Assembly: GCA_039815415.1 (NCBI GenBank)
Contig: JBCBZH010000020.1
Location: forward strand, 1 to 28,786
Length of the DNA stretch: 28,786 nucleotides
Source: JBCBZH01 sp039815415
GTDB lineage: Bacteria; Bacteroidota; Rhodothermia; Rhodothermales; Rubricoccaceae
Reading direction: 5' to 3'
This document shows positions 9,410-18,400 of the stretch, in pieces. The notes beneath the pieces were generated by a model. That model saw only the letters and a program-made list of their open reading frames with translations. It searched no databases and had not been told where the DNA came from. The first letter of the stretch is position 1. The number at the start of each line of letters is the position of its first letter. The position numbers and the translations under genes are program-made.

Positions 9410-12400
9410 CAGGCGTCCTCCTTGTGTGCCAGCAGCGGGCCCCAGAGCATCCGCGCCCAGCGGTCGAAGGAGCCCGCCATCTCTTTGAGAGGTGCGCGGC
9501 GCCGGTAGCAGAGCGCGACGGCAGGGTCAGCGGTGTCCGAAAAGTCTTCGTAGCGCCCGTCGTACTTCTTGAGCGCGTCGGGCAGGATGAACGGGGGCTC
9601 GGTAGCTCCATCAGTGGCAACAGACTTGCCCACGCGCACGGGCCGCCAGCCCGGCGCCTCGGCCGAGACCACCCGTTCGTGAGCCTCAGTCCACGTGGCA
9701 CGTTGTGCCCTGGCTTGCTCGTAGGAGGCCTTCTCGAACAGCGGCGGCGGGACCTGCCGAAACAAGAGCATTCCCCGCACGAGGAACTGGAGTACGGCCT
9801 GGGCTTCATGCGGGGGCACCTCTCGAAACATCGATCCTCCGCCTTCTCCGAGAACCGTCGTGGCGCGCGCTGGCGAGGCATCGGCGGCGCAGAGCGCGAG
9901 GTGGTCGATCCAGCCGCGAATCAGGTCCTTGCCCTTGACCGACGCCGGACGGAAGCGAAGCACACCCGCCGTAGACGCCATTACGGTGCCCTCCACCTGC
10001 CACACGTCGCGCACCACACGGAGCGAAACCGGCTCCGTCTGCCCGTGCGCCTCGATTCGGTCGGCGAGATCCCGGACGGCGGCGAATGCGCGAGAGACAT
10101 AGACCTCACCCAGCACACCTGGCGGCAGTTGGCCCGAGCGTACGAGTCGGGCGATGATGTCGTCCTCCGCCTCGCCGTGGAGCAGTCCATCCAGCACCAG
10201 CGCCTTGACGCCGTGGAACGCCAGCCCGTCGAGCACGACGGGCTCGTCATCTTCGAGAGCGGCATCATCCAGGCGAAGTGACAACCCGAGGTGAGCGCAG
10301 TGGTAGCGGCTGGGGTTCGTCCACGCCCTCGCCAGCTCGTCGAGCGTGGTCACGATCGGCTCCGCGGGCATCTGGTCGGTCTCCGCGCTGGTGAGATCCA
10401 GGTCTGGGGCTTCGAAGAACCGGAGCCCATCCGCCGGTGGAGCCGTGAGCGACGGGGGAGCGTGGTGACGAGCGTAGGTGAAGTGCGTCGGGGCTGCGTC
10501 GGAGGGGGCGCCGTCACCCATCGGGCTGGCGTGCCGGAAGTAGCTCGGGCTGAACGGCTGAAGCGCATGGCGCACCACAAGGCGATCTGCGGCGTCCACA
10601 TCCATCATCCGACGGCACGCGTCGAGGACACTGTCCAGCGCCACGGAGGCGGCCCGCTCCGAGTTGTCCATGTGGCTCCGCCCGACATAGCTCAGAATCA
10701 GGCGGTCGCGTGCGGCCATCACGGTATCGAGGAAAACCTGTTGGTCCGTCGCGTGGGTGTCTGGGTCTCCCTGTTCGGGCGCGATGCCCAGCAGGTCGAA
10801 GTCGGGCCGGGCCTCGGTGCGCGGGAACACATCTCCCAGTCCGACCATCGCCAGCACGCGAAATGGCGCGTGGCGGAGCGCGAGCGGATCGGCGAAGGTG
10901 ACCTTGCCGGTCAGGAACGGCTCTGCCCGCTCCGGGCTGGATAGCGCGCTGGCGAGATGCTGCCGGACGTGGCCGAAGGAGGCCGGCACATCGCTCTCTC
11001 CGAGAGTGGTGATGGCGTCGAGGGCGCGACGGAGCGCGATGAGGGCCGCCAGCTCGGGCTCGGTGCGGGGCTCGAACACATCGTCCACGAACAGCAGCAG
11101 CGCGTCGGCCCACTCCGCGGGCGTTCTGGACATGCGGAAGGTGCCGAGGCGGCCAAACAGGGTCTCGGTCCAGCTCGCGAAGCGGCCCAGCAGGTCGGCG
11201 CCGTCGAGCGAGACCTCAGCCACCGGCAGGCGGTCCAGCACCAGCCCGGTGCCCGGCCCTACGGCGTAGCCGACGAGCAGGCGGTCCAGCCCGAAGCGCC
11301 ACGTGTGGACGTCGTCCTCGCCCATGCCGAAGGCAGCCTTGTGAGCGCCGTCGCGCCCCCAGTGGACGCGCGCCTCGCGGACCCAGTCGAGCAGTGTCGC
11401 CAGCTCGTCCTCGCGGATGCCGGCGCGCTGGCGAACCGAGGGCACATCCAGAAGCCCGACCACCTCGCTGACCGTCGCGCGACTGTTGTCGAGCGCGAGG
11501 ATGCGATGGAAGGCATCGAGCACGCGCAGCTCCGGCGCTTGAGGGTGCTCGGCGACGTGATAGGGAATGCGGGTACTGCCGATGCTCTCCGCGCCGAACA
11601 CAGCGTCCACAAGGGGCGCGTACGTGGCGAGGTCGGGTACGAGAACGCCCACATCGGCGGGCGTCAGGTCCGGGAGGGTCTCGAACGCATCGAGGATCTC
11701 GTCGCGGAGGACTTCCAATTCGCGCAGCGGCGAGTGGCAATCGAGCACCCGGATGGAGCGATCCGTAGGCGTGCCGACCGCGAGTGTCGGGCGGGCGTCG
11801 GCAGTGAGGTCGTTCTGAAGGCGGTGGAGGAGAGACGGGTCAAGGGACGGGCTCGAGCTGGCGATCCGCTCCACCGGTGGTTCCCCGATGTCGCGCAGCA
11901 TCGAGACCCATTCCCGTGTTCGTCCACCGAGGTCTTGTAGCAGCGGATGCTCTGGGTTGTCCACGGTATAGATGTCCTCCGCCAGCCCGTGAGCGACCGC
12001 ATAGACCGTCACTGGAACGTGCCGTGCCAGCGCGGCAAGCACCCGCCAGTACAGTGGGGGGAATACCAGTGCGCCGAACACGCTCACGCGGGAGACAGGG
12101 ATGGCAAACCCGCTTTGGGTCTTGAGGCGGTCGATGAGGCGTGTCAGGTGCGTGGCGCGGTCGATGCCACGGGCTTGGGTCGCGTCCTCGTCGGTGAGGC
12201 GCCGCCAGAGGTCAGCCTGCCACGGTTCGTCGGGCCAGTCGTCGCGGATGCGCTGGCCGCGCGCCCAGGTCGCCAGCGCGTCGGGGCGATAGACCTGGTA
12301 CGTGTCGAACAGCTCTGCAAGGCGCGCGGCCAGCGGGAGGCCCGCCTCGCCGCGCTCGGCGGCACGGTCCAAGTAGATCCGCACACGGTCGTAGATCGGG

Positions 12401-12750
12401 TCGTTGCGGTGGGTTTCCAACAGGTCTCGGATGCGCCATGCCAGCGCAGCGGCCTCGAAGGGGTGCGTGCGGAAGTCATCGGCCGCACCCGACGGGATGA
12501 GAGCCTTCGCCAGCGAGCTGGTGAGGTCTCGGGGGGAGACCAGATCCAGCGAGGCGGCCACGCCGAGCGCCCACGCCAGCTCGCGCTCCAGGTAGCGTCG
12601 TAGGCCCACGTTTCGGGCCACCACCACGGTCTCGCGCTCGAGCGGTGCCAGCGGGTGCTCTCGCATCGTCGCTGCCAGCCGGTCTCGGAGCGGCTCCAGG
12701 CGCGAGGCGGTGACGATGGAGAGGCCAGACGGACGCACGGAAACCGACAA
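9409..12750 (-). CDS. recC: Exodeoxyribonuclease V gamma subunit RecC
   Basis: This 1113-residue protein is very close in length to E. coli RecC (1122). RecC has a dead helicase-nuclease fold that holds the complex together, splits the duplex and scans for Chi. The N-terminus SIVTASRLEPLRDRLA matches the usual start of RecC. Family-like segments include VVVARNVGLRRYLERELA and PLRELEVLRDEILDAF, followed by DVGVLVPDLATYAPLVDAVF, FRVLAMVGLGDVFPR, and DRLILSYVGRS. The first codon of the best reading is TTG at 12748-12750, with a GTG four codons later as alternative; no Shine-Dalgarno is visible before either. recC is first in the operon, which reads recC-recB-recD as in enterobacteria but without ptrA. 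It is divergent from the lipoprotein gene at 12851. Confidence 0.95.
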   Translation of the reverse strand: MSVSVRPSGLSIVTASRLEPLRDRLAATMREHPLAPLERETVVVARNVGLRRYLERELAWALGVAASLDLVSPRDLTSSLAKALIPSGAADDFRTHPFEAAALAWRIRDLLETHRNDPIYDRVRIYLDRAAERGEAGLPLAARLAELFDTYQVYRPDALATWARGQRIRDDWPDEPWQADLWRRLTDEDATQARGIDRATHLTRLIDRLKTQSGFAIPVSRVSVFGALVFPPLYWRVLAALARHVPVTVYAVAHGLAEDIYTVDNPEHPLLQDLGGRTREWVSMLRDIGEPPVERIASSSPSLDPSLLHRLQNDLTADARPTLAVGTPTDRSIRVLDCHSPLRELEVLRDEILDAFETLPDLTPADVGVLVPDLATYAPLVDAVFGAESIGSTRIPYHVAEHPQAPELRVLDAFHRILALDNSRATVSEVVGLLDVPSVRQRAGIREDELATLLDWVREARVHWGRDGAHKAAFGMGEDDVHTWRFGLDRLLVGYAVGPGTGLVLDRLPVAEVSLDGADLLGRFASWTETLFGRLGTFRMSRTPAEWADALLLFVDDVFEPRTEPELAALIALRRALDAITTLGESDVPASFGHVRQHLASALSSPERAEPFLTGKVTFADPLALRHAPFRVLAMVGLGDVFPRTEARPDFDLLGIAPEQGDPDTHATDQQVFLDTVMAARDRLILSYVGRSHMDNSERAASVALDSVLDACRRMMDVDAADRLVVRHALQPFSPSYFRHASPMGDGAPSDAAPTHFTYARHHAPPSLTAPPADGLRFFEAPDLDLTSAETDQMPAEPIVTTLDELARAWTNPSRYHCAHLGLSLRLDDAALEDDEPVVLDGLAFHGVKALVLDGLLHGEAEDDIIARLVRSGQLPPGVLGEVYVSRAFAAVRDLADRIEAHGQTEPVSLRVVRDVWQVEGTVMASTAGVLRFRPASVKGKDLIRGWIDHLALCAADASPARATTVLGEGGGSMFREVPPHEAQAVLQFLVRGMLLFRQVPPPLFEKASYEQARAQRATWTEAHERVVSAEAPGWRPVRVGKSVATDGATEPPFILPDALKKYDGRYEDFSDTADPAVALCYRRRAPLKEMAGSFDRWARMLWGPLLAHKEDA

Positions 12751-12850
12751 AGGGAAGGGACCCGAATCTACGGGAAGGCCCGCACCAGCCTGATGACCGC
12801 GTGGGCGAACGATCCGCCCTGAGAGGAGCCGTGGACCCCGCCTGAAACCG
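12751..12850. promoter_or_regulatory. Divergent promoter gap, recCBD versus lipoprotein operon
   Basis: This 100-base gap separates the starts of two divergent operons, so promoters for both must lie in it or just inside the genes. I see no convincing -35/-10 or Bacteroidota-type -33/-7 pair and no obvious operator. It contains no copy of the dispersed motif, unlike most gaps downstream of stop codons. Confidence 0.45.
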
Positions 12851-13753
12851 ATGCGTACCAGACCTGCTCACAGCCCTGCCTTCGCTCTGATACGGTCGCT
12901 CTCTTCGGTGCTCATGTGCCTTGTCGTCGGGCTGGCGGCATGCTCGGAGCCCAGGACCTCCATCACCGATCGCCAGCCCGGCGCCTCGTCCCCGGTGGCA
13001 TCGCTACAGGACCTTCCGTATGCAGTGAATGCGCCCGATGCGGCGTTCGAGCTGCCCGACGAACTGGAGGAGATCTCTGGGCTGACGGTCCTTTCGGACG
13101 GACACCTCGGTGCCGTGCAGGATGAGGATGGGCTCCTGTTTCAGATCGACGGCCAGACCGGCGACGTGCTCAACGCCGAGCCGTTCGGGGATTCTGGGGA
13201 CTACGAGGGCGTCGAGGCCACGCCGGATGCGCTCTGGGTGCTCAAGAGCAACGGGACCGTCTACGAACTCCAACGGGCTGGCGAGACCGGCATTGAGGCA
13301 GAGTCCTTCAACACAGAGCTCAACAGCCGCAACGACGCCGAAGGGCTCGGGTACGATGCTGAAGGCAACCGGCTGCTGATCGCGCTCAAGGGGCATCCCG
13401 GAAACGACCTTGACGGGGTGAGGGCCATGTATGCCTTTGACCTCGCCAGCCGGACGCTGAGCGACACGCCTGTTCTGTTGCTCGATCGCGACGTGGTGGA
13501 CACCAACGGTGAGAACTTCAAGCCGTCCGCGCTGGCGGTGCGGCCCGGAACGCAAGAGATCTATATCCTGTCGTCAGTCAAGAAGTCGCTACTCGTCGTC
13601 TTGCCCGACGGCACCATTCAATCGGCGGTGGCGCTCTCCCCTGAGCTGCATCGCCAGCCCGAGGGCATCGCATTCGCACCGGACGGAACCCTCTTTATCT
13701 CGAATGAAGGCGCCGGTCGTGCGGCGACCCTTCTCCGCTTCTCTCCCCGCTAA
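12851..13753 (+). CDS. SdiA-regulated-type beta-propeller lipoprotein
   Basis: A 300-residue lipoprotein. A signal peptide (about residues 1-30) ends in the lipobox GLAAC, so the mature protein would be lipid-anchored, probably at the outer membrane or periplasm. The mature part shows repeated propeller-like blades. ELEEISGLTVLSDGHLGAVQDEDGLLFQID starts the domain, followed by DYEGVEATPDALWVL, NDAEGLGYDAEGNRLLIALKG and, near the end, QPEGIAFAPDGTLFISNEG. This pattern fits the SdiA-regulated domain family, which is phytase-like and structurally a propeller; its biochemical role is unknown. The next gene starts 8 bases after its stop, so the two are probably co-transcribed. The pairing with a surface phosphoesterase hints at a shared envelope function, which is inference. 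Confidence 0.85.
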   Translation: MRTRPAHSPAFALIRSLSSVLMCLVVGLAACSEPRTSITDRQPGASSPVASLQDLPYAVNAPDAAFELPDELEEISGLTVLSDGHLGAVQDEDGLLFQIDGQTGDVLNAEPFGDSGDYEGVEATPDALWVLKSNGTVYELQRAGETGIEAESFNTELNSRNDAEGLGYDAEGNRLLIALKGHPGNDLDGVRAMYAFDLASRTLSDTPVLLLDRDVVDTNGENFKPSALAVRPGTQEIYILSSVKKSLLVVLPDGTIQSAVALSPELHRQPEGIAFAPDGTLFISNEGAGRAATLLRFSPR

Positions 13754-13761
13754 CGCTTCGC

Positions 13762-16700
13762 ATGCGCTCTGTTTGTTTCGCTCTGCTTCTGGCGCTTCTC
13801 GGTGGATGTGCCACCACGGGTACCTACATCGGGCCGGACCACCGCGACCAGCCCACGCCTCCGCTGCCCGAAGGCGAGATCACTCATGAGGTGTTCCTGA
13901 CGGCCAACACGGCCGACGCCCAATCCGATGCTGTGCTTCGCGCCCTTCGGGCCGAGATGGAGCGTGCAGGCGAGCTGGGGACGCTCGTGTTCATGGGCGA
14001 CCAGGTGCCGAACGGCATTCCGGATTCCGCCAGCGCGTCGCGCGCCGAGGCCGAGGCGAGAATGGACGCGCTGATCCGTGCCGCACAGGGACTCGATGGC
14101 CGGGTGGTGGTAGTGCCCGGCGACCGGGACTGGGCTTGGGGCGAAGACGGCCTGAAGGCCCAGGAAGACTACCTGGAAGACGCCCTCGATGCCGACGTGC
14201 TCACGCCGGGCGACCAGTCGGGCGGACCGCGAGAAATCAAGCTGGCGGATGGGCTTCGGCTGCTGGTCATCGACACGGGGTGGTGGCTCCGAGACCCCGG
14301 CGACCGGCCCGAGGGCGAGGCTGAAGACGTGGACATCCGCTCGCCCGCGGACGTGGCGGCTGTTCTCGAGGCCATCATCGCGGACCGAGACGACGATCGC
14401 CTCGTGGCCGTAGGCCACCACCCGATTCGGTCCAACGGCCCGCGGTCTGGGGCTCGGACGGTGGGGCAGACCGTGTCTGGGCTAGGCGTGACAGCGCTCG
14501 TGGCGCAGACGTTTGGTTTCAACCGACAGGATCTCGCCAGCTCGAGGTACCGCGACCTCCGCGCGTCGCTGGATCATCTCTTCGCGGAGCACAACCGGCT
14601 CGTCTATGCCGCCGGGCACGAGCGCAATCTGGCTGCGTTCACGGTGGATCGGTCGCCCATCACGCAGCAGACGTACCTCTCGTCCGGCACCGGGGGTGGC
14701 ATGGCTGATCCTGCCGCTCGGGGTGGAGGCGCGGAGTTCCAGTCCAGCCAGCCGGGCTACCAGCGGTTGGTCTACTTCGACGACGGGCGCCTCTGGGTGG
14801 AGACGGTTGAGGTGAGCCGCAGCGGAGAATCCACCGTCGTGTTCCGGAGCGAGCTGGCGGGGGTCAACCGTGAACGTGTTGACCCGGGATTGCCCGATGA
14901 GGTGCTAGCATCTCAGCTTCCCGACGACTTGGGGGAGCTCATCGAGACCTCGGCGGAGGCCGACTTCACCCAGCCCTTCCGAAACGATCCGTTCACCCGA
15001 GCCATCTTCGGGGCAGGGTACCGCGACACCTGGAAGGCGCGCATCGACATTCCAGTTCTGGACATCGGTGCCATCGATGGCGGGCTGGTGCCGGTGAAGC
15101 AAGGCGGTGGGCTTCAAACGACGTCTCTTCGTCTCCAGGGCGAGACCCACCAGTACAACATCCGACTGCTCGAAAAAGGTGGGCTGGCGTCGGTGCCGGT
15201 TCCGCTTCGAGAAGGTGCCGTAGGCGACGTGGTGCTGGGGCTCCGGTCTGCTCAGACGCCATTCGGCATCTTGGTCGCGGATCCTCTGGAGACGGCTGCG
15301 GGAATCATCACCTCGGGTGCGCAGATCGTGTATGTCCCGGATGACCCACGCCTCGGACGCTACCGCGAGATCTTCGCTGGGCGGGTGGGCCTATTTCAGA
15401 TCCGAGCCGATGATGACATGTCCGACGTGCCAGGATTCGAGGGCATCACCGAGGTGGTCTCCGCTCAGAAGGTGCGGGAGGAAATGGCCGAGGACCAGGA
15501 CCACCGCATTGACCAACATGCCTACCTCCGTGCTCGCCTCTTTGATGTTCTGATTGGGGACTGGGACCGCCACTCCGACCAATGGCGCTGGGCTGCATTT
15601 GAGCCGGTCGAACTGGATCCGTCTCTGACAGGCGATGAGGCCACGCGCGGAAAGGTCTACCAGCCGATTCCTCGCGACCGCGACTTTGCCTTCTATGGCT
15701 TCGGCGGGCTCACCGCGGAGATCGTTCGGCTGGCAGACAAGCGGCTCCGCAACTTCAACGACTCGTTCGGAAGCCTTGCCGGAGCCACGACCAACGGCTT
15801 CCCACAGGATCGCCGGTTCCTGAACCAGATGACGGAAGCGGATTACATCGCTGCAGCGGAGGAGCTTCAGGCGCGCCTCACCGATGATGTAATTGACGAG
15901 GCGGTGCGACAGCTCCCGCCAGCGGCCTATGCCATCAGCGGAGAGCGATGGAAGCATGATCTCAAGTCCCGTCTGGCGTTGCTGGTGGATGTCGCCCGAG
16001 GGATCTACCGTCTGCAGGCCGATGTCGTGGACGTGATCGGGAGCAATGAGCGTGAGCTGTTCGAGGTCGAACACCGGGGCAACGAGACCGAGGTGGCGGT
16101 GTTCTCGTACAAGAAGCGCGAGCGGGGTGCGGAGCTGTACCGCCGCGTCTTCCCGAAGGGCGACACGGATGAAGTCCGCCTCTACGGCTTTTCTGGCCGG
16201 GATCGCTTCGTGGTCTCCGGCGAAGGGGGCGTCCTGGTGCGTGTGATTGGCGGCGGGGGAGAGGACGAGCTGGCGGTCTCGTCGGCTCGGGCCAAGACGA
16301 AAGCGTACGATGCCATTGGCGGGATGAACACCGAGGAGGCGCAGGGCGCGCGTCTCTTCTTGAGTGATGATGCCGAAGTCAACCGCTACGATCCTCACTC
16401 CTACGTTCCCAACGATCACTCGTGGCTGCCCTTCGTCGGTTTCACAGCGACCGATGGCGCCATCCTGGGCGTCGGCTCGAGTTGGCAACTGCCCGGCTTT
16501 CGGCTGCGTCCCTACGGGGCGCACCACACGCTCTATGCGAACGTTGCGACGGCGACCGGCGGGCTGGCGGGAGGCTACACCGGGCGAATGCGCGAGGCCC
16601 TTGGTGGGCTGGACCTGGATGTAGACGCGCTGGCGTCTACCCCGCGCTACGTTCGCAACTTCTACGGCATCGGAAACGCCTCGGAGAGCATCGACGGCGC

Positions 16701-17499
16701 GCTGGCACGGGTGGACTTGGCACGAGTCCAGGCGGACCTCCTGTTTGGAGGCGAGGTCGGGCAGGGCATCCGGTTCACGGTCGGCCCCACCGCCCGGTAC
16801 GCGGATGCGGGACTGGACACTGCACAGGTACGCCTCGCGGCATTTCAGAGGCTTCCTGAGCGCGAGCTGCGGTCACAGGTCCATGCGGGCGGGCTGGCGC
16901 GTTTGTCGGTCTCCACCACCGACGCGGCCCTCAACCCACGCCAGGGTCTCCAGCTCGACGCTCACGGGGCGTACCGGGCGGGCGTGACAGACGACACCAA
17001 CAGCTATGGCTCCGTGGGTGGATCGGCGACAGCCTACATACCGGTCCGCTTCGCGCCTCAGCTGACGCTTGCTCTCCGAGCGGGTGCCGACCATCGGTTC
17101 GGGGACTATCCGTTCTATGACGCGGCGGTTCTCGGAGGCGCGGACGCGCTTCGGGGCTTCCGCAGAGAGCGCTTCGCAGGCCGGACGGCCGCCTACGGCA
17201 ACGCAGAGGTCCGCACCAAGCTGTTCAACCTCGCCACGTACGTGCTGCCCTTCGAGGTCGGCGGGCTGGTGTTCGCAGACGCTGGGCGCGTGTGGGCGGA
17301 TACTATCCCCATCGGCGGCGAACCTGGTGCAATGAACCGGAGCGGCCCCGGTATGGACCCTGACGCTGGTCAGGGCCTCCACCTCGGCTATGGCGGTGGA
17401 CTCTGGATCGGCGCGCTCGACCAACTCCTAATCAACCTGACCATCGGCCAGTCCGATGAGGGCACGCAGTTCGGCCTCGGCCTCGGGTTTCAGTATTGA
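13762..17499 (+). CDS. Lipoprotein metallophosphoesterase / kinase-like / Omp85-type barrel fusion
   Basis: A 1245-residue protein with at least three parts. A signal peptide ends in lipobox LGGC (Cys16). Residues about 40-300 are a calcineurin-like phosphoesterase: MGD (78-80), PGDRDW (119-124, in place of GNHD), GHHP (218-221), AAGHERN (284-290) and a following SSGTGG. Residues about 560-680 contain HAYLRARLFDVLIGDWDRH (D600, D602, R603, H604), SDQWRW and PIPRDRDFAFYGF, resembling the catalytic region of HipA/CotH-type kinase-like folds; this assignment is inference. The C-terminal 350 or so residues read as a beta barrel of the BamA/TamA surface-antigen type: GLQLDAHGAYR, ADALRGFRRERFAGRTAAYGN, and a terminal aromatic residue in GLGLGFQY. 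It is probably an outer-membrane protein with a large tethered catalytic part. A motif hairpin follows the stop after five bases. Confidence 0.85.
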   Translation: MRSVCFALLLALLGGCATTGTYIGPDHRDQPTPPLPEGEITHEVFLTANTADAQSDAVLRALRAEMERAGELGTLVFMGDQVPNGIPDSASASRAEAEARMDALIRAAQGLDGRVVVVPGDRDWAWGEDGLKAQEDYLEDALDADVLTPGDQSGGPREIKLADGLRLLVIDTGWWLRDPGDRPEGEAEDVDIRSPADVAAVLEAIIADRDDDRLVAVGHHPIRSNGPRSGARTVGQTVSGLGVTALVAQTFGFNRQDLASSRYRDLRASLDHLFAEHNRLVYAAGHERNLAAFTVDRSPITQQTYLSSGTGGGMADPAARGGGAEFQSSQPGYQRLVYFDDGRLWVETVEVSRSGESTVVFRSELAGVNRERVDPGLPDEVLASQLPDDLGELIETSAEADFTQPFRNDPFTRAIFGAGYRDTWKARIDIPVLDIGAIDGGLVPVKQGGGLQTTSLRLQGETHQYNIRLLEKGGLASVPVPLREGAVGDVVLGLRSAQTPFGILVADPLETAAGIITSGAQIVYVPDDPRLGRYREIFAGRVGLFQIRADDDMSDVPGFEGITEVVSAQKVREEMAEDQDHRIDQHAYLRARLFDVLIGDWDRHSDQWRWAAFEPVELDPSLTGDEATRGKVYQPIPRDRDFAFYGFGGLTAEIVRLADKRLRNFNDSFGSLAGATTNGFPQDRRFLNQMTEADYIAAAEELQARLTDDVIDEAVRQLPPAAYAISGERWKHDLKSRLALLVDVARGIYRLQADVVDVIGSNERELFEVEHRGNETEVAVFSYKKRERGAELYRRVFPKGDTDEVRLYGFSGRDRFVVSGEGGVLVRVIGGGGEDELAVSSARAKTKAYDAIGGMNTEEAQGARLFLSDDAEVNRYDPHSYVPNDHSWLPFVGFTATDGAILGVGSSWQLPGFRLRPYGAHHTLYANVATATGGLAGGYTGRMREALGGLDLDVDALASTPRYVRNFYGIGNASESIDGALARVDLARVQADLLFGGEVGQGIRFTVGPTARYADAGLDTAQVRLAAFQRLPERELRSQVHAGGLARLSVSTTDAALNPRQGLQLDAHGAYRAGVTDDTNSYGSVGGSATAYIPVRFAPQLTLALRAGADHRFGDYPFYDAAVLGGADALRGFRRERFAGRTAAYGNAEVRTKLFNLATYVLPFEVGGLVFADAGRVWADTIPIGGEPGAMNRSGPGMDPDAGQGLHLGYGGGLWIGALDQLLINLTIGQSDEGTQFGLGLGFQY

Positions 17500-17504
17500 C
17501 ATGC

Positions 17505-17540
17505 CCTCGAGCTGGCGACACCTGAGACGCCAGCTCGAGG
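17505..17540. terminator. Motif hairpin after the barrel-fusion gene
   Basis: CCTCGAGCTGGCG at 17505-17517 and its exact reverse complement at 17528-17540 form a 13-bp stem with a 10-base loop. Each arm contains one copy of the dispersed 10-mer. The hairpin begins five bases after the upstream stop and ends 56 bases before the next start. It has no downstream T-tract, so termination would have to be atypical or factor-assisted. Paired DNA uptake sequences occupy the same kind of place in Neisseria and Haemophilus. Confidence 0.75.
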
Positions 17541-17596
17541 CGGCCTCCCTCATCCCGCGCGGATCGCGTAGACTTCGGTCTCCTCCCACCTCTACG

Positions 17597-18400
17597 ATGG
17601 CACCTCCTCCTCCAGACGAGACGACGTCCATGCAGGGCGCTGCAGGTGGCCCGGCGGCCATGACGGACCTCAGTAGCCTGACACCCGATCTGGGGAAGAC
17701 AGCCAAAAAGAAGGGGGGCCCGATGGCGGCGGTAGCCCCGACCAGTGGCGCGATGTCACCGGCAGACCAGGCCCTCGCTGAGCTCGGGACCAAGCGTGGC
17801 ATCGAGACGCTGTTCCGGACCAACTATCGGGTCAACATGGACCTCACGTCGCTCGCCGACGCCAAGGCCAACATCATGATCTCGATCAACGGCCTCATCG
17901 TATCGATCCTGATCGCCTCCATCGCGCCAGGCATCGACGCCAACCCGTGGCTGCTCTATCCAGCCTCACTGTTCTTGCTAGGCTGCCTGATCTCGCTCAT
18001 CTTCGCAGTGCTCGCAGCCCGGCCGCGCGTCCAGAGCACCACCGTGACCAAGGAGAGCGCGCTGAAGAACCGGACCAATGTACTCTTCTTTGGCAACTTC
18101 CACCACCTCTCGCAGGACGACTACGTGGACGTGATGAAGGAGGTGGTCCAGGACCCGACGCAGATCTACGAGATGATGATCAAAGACATCTACGGGGTCG
18201 GGTCCGTGCTTCAGAAGAAGTACGAGATGATTCGTCGCTCGTACACCGTCTTTCTCGGCGCCCTGGTGGTGGGTGTGGTGGGGTTCATTGGAGCGTTCGC
18301 CTACGCGGCCACCCAGGAGTCCGGCCCCAGGTCCAGTGGCAGCACCACCGTACAGGAAGCGCCCATCCCCGTCACGCCAGGCGGCATTCCCATTCCGTGA
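17597..18400 (+). CDS. Pycsar-effector-like membrane protein (DUF5706/PycTM type), stand-alone
   Basis: The 267-residue reading starts at the ATG at 17597. The frame is open further upstream, but that would cross the motif hairpin and overlap the previous gene; ATGs at 17630 and 17660 are alternatives. Residues 1-65 are low-complexity. The core matches the PycTM pattern: GIETLFRTNYRVNMDLTSLADAKANIMISINGLIVSI (68-104), hydrophobic segments at about 96-113 and 118-141, ARPRV, NVLFFGNFHHLSQDDY (161-176), MIKDIYGVGSVLQKKY (194-209), and a third membrane segment at 216-237. In Pycsar defence, PycTM effectors respond to cyclic CMP or UMP and disrupt the inner membrane. No pyrimidine cyclase lies next to this gene. 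Related proteins often carry an N-terminal HD domain, which is missing here. Its role in this genome is therefore open. Confidence 0.85.
   Translation: MAPPPPDETTSMQGAAGGPAAMTDLSSLTPDLGKTAKKKGGPMAAVAPTSGAMSPADQALAELGTKRGIETLFRTNYRVNMDLTSLADAKANIMISINGLIVSILIASIAPGIDANPWLLYPASLFLLGCLISLIFAVLAARPRVQSTTVTKESALKNRTNVLFFGNFHHLSQDDYVDVMKEVVQDPTQIYEMMIKDIYGVGSVLQKKYEMIRRSYTVFLGALVVGVVGFIGAFAYAATQESGPRSSGSTTVQEAPIPVTPGGIPIP

Noticed and set aside
15391..16527. A 378-codon minus-strand frame inside the fusion gene
   Set aside because: It has no domain signature and lies wholly opposite strongly protein-like sequence, so it is a shadow frame.
17456..17596. Upstream start for the PycTM-like protein
   Set aside because: It overlaps the end of the previous gene and reads through the 13-bp motif hairpin; residues encoded there are not protein-like.
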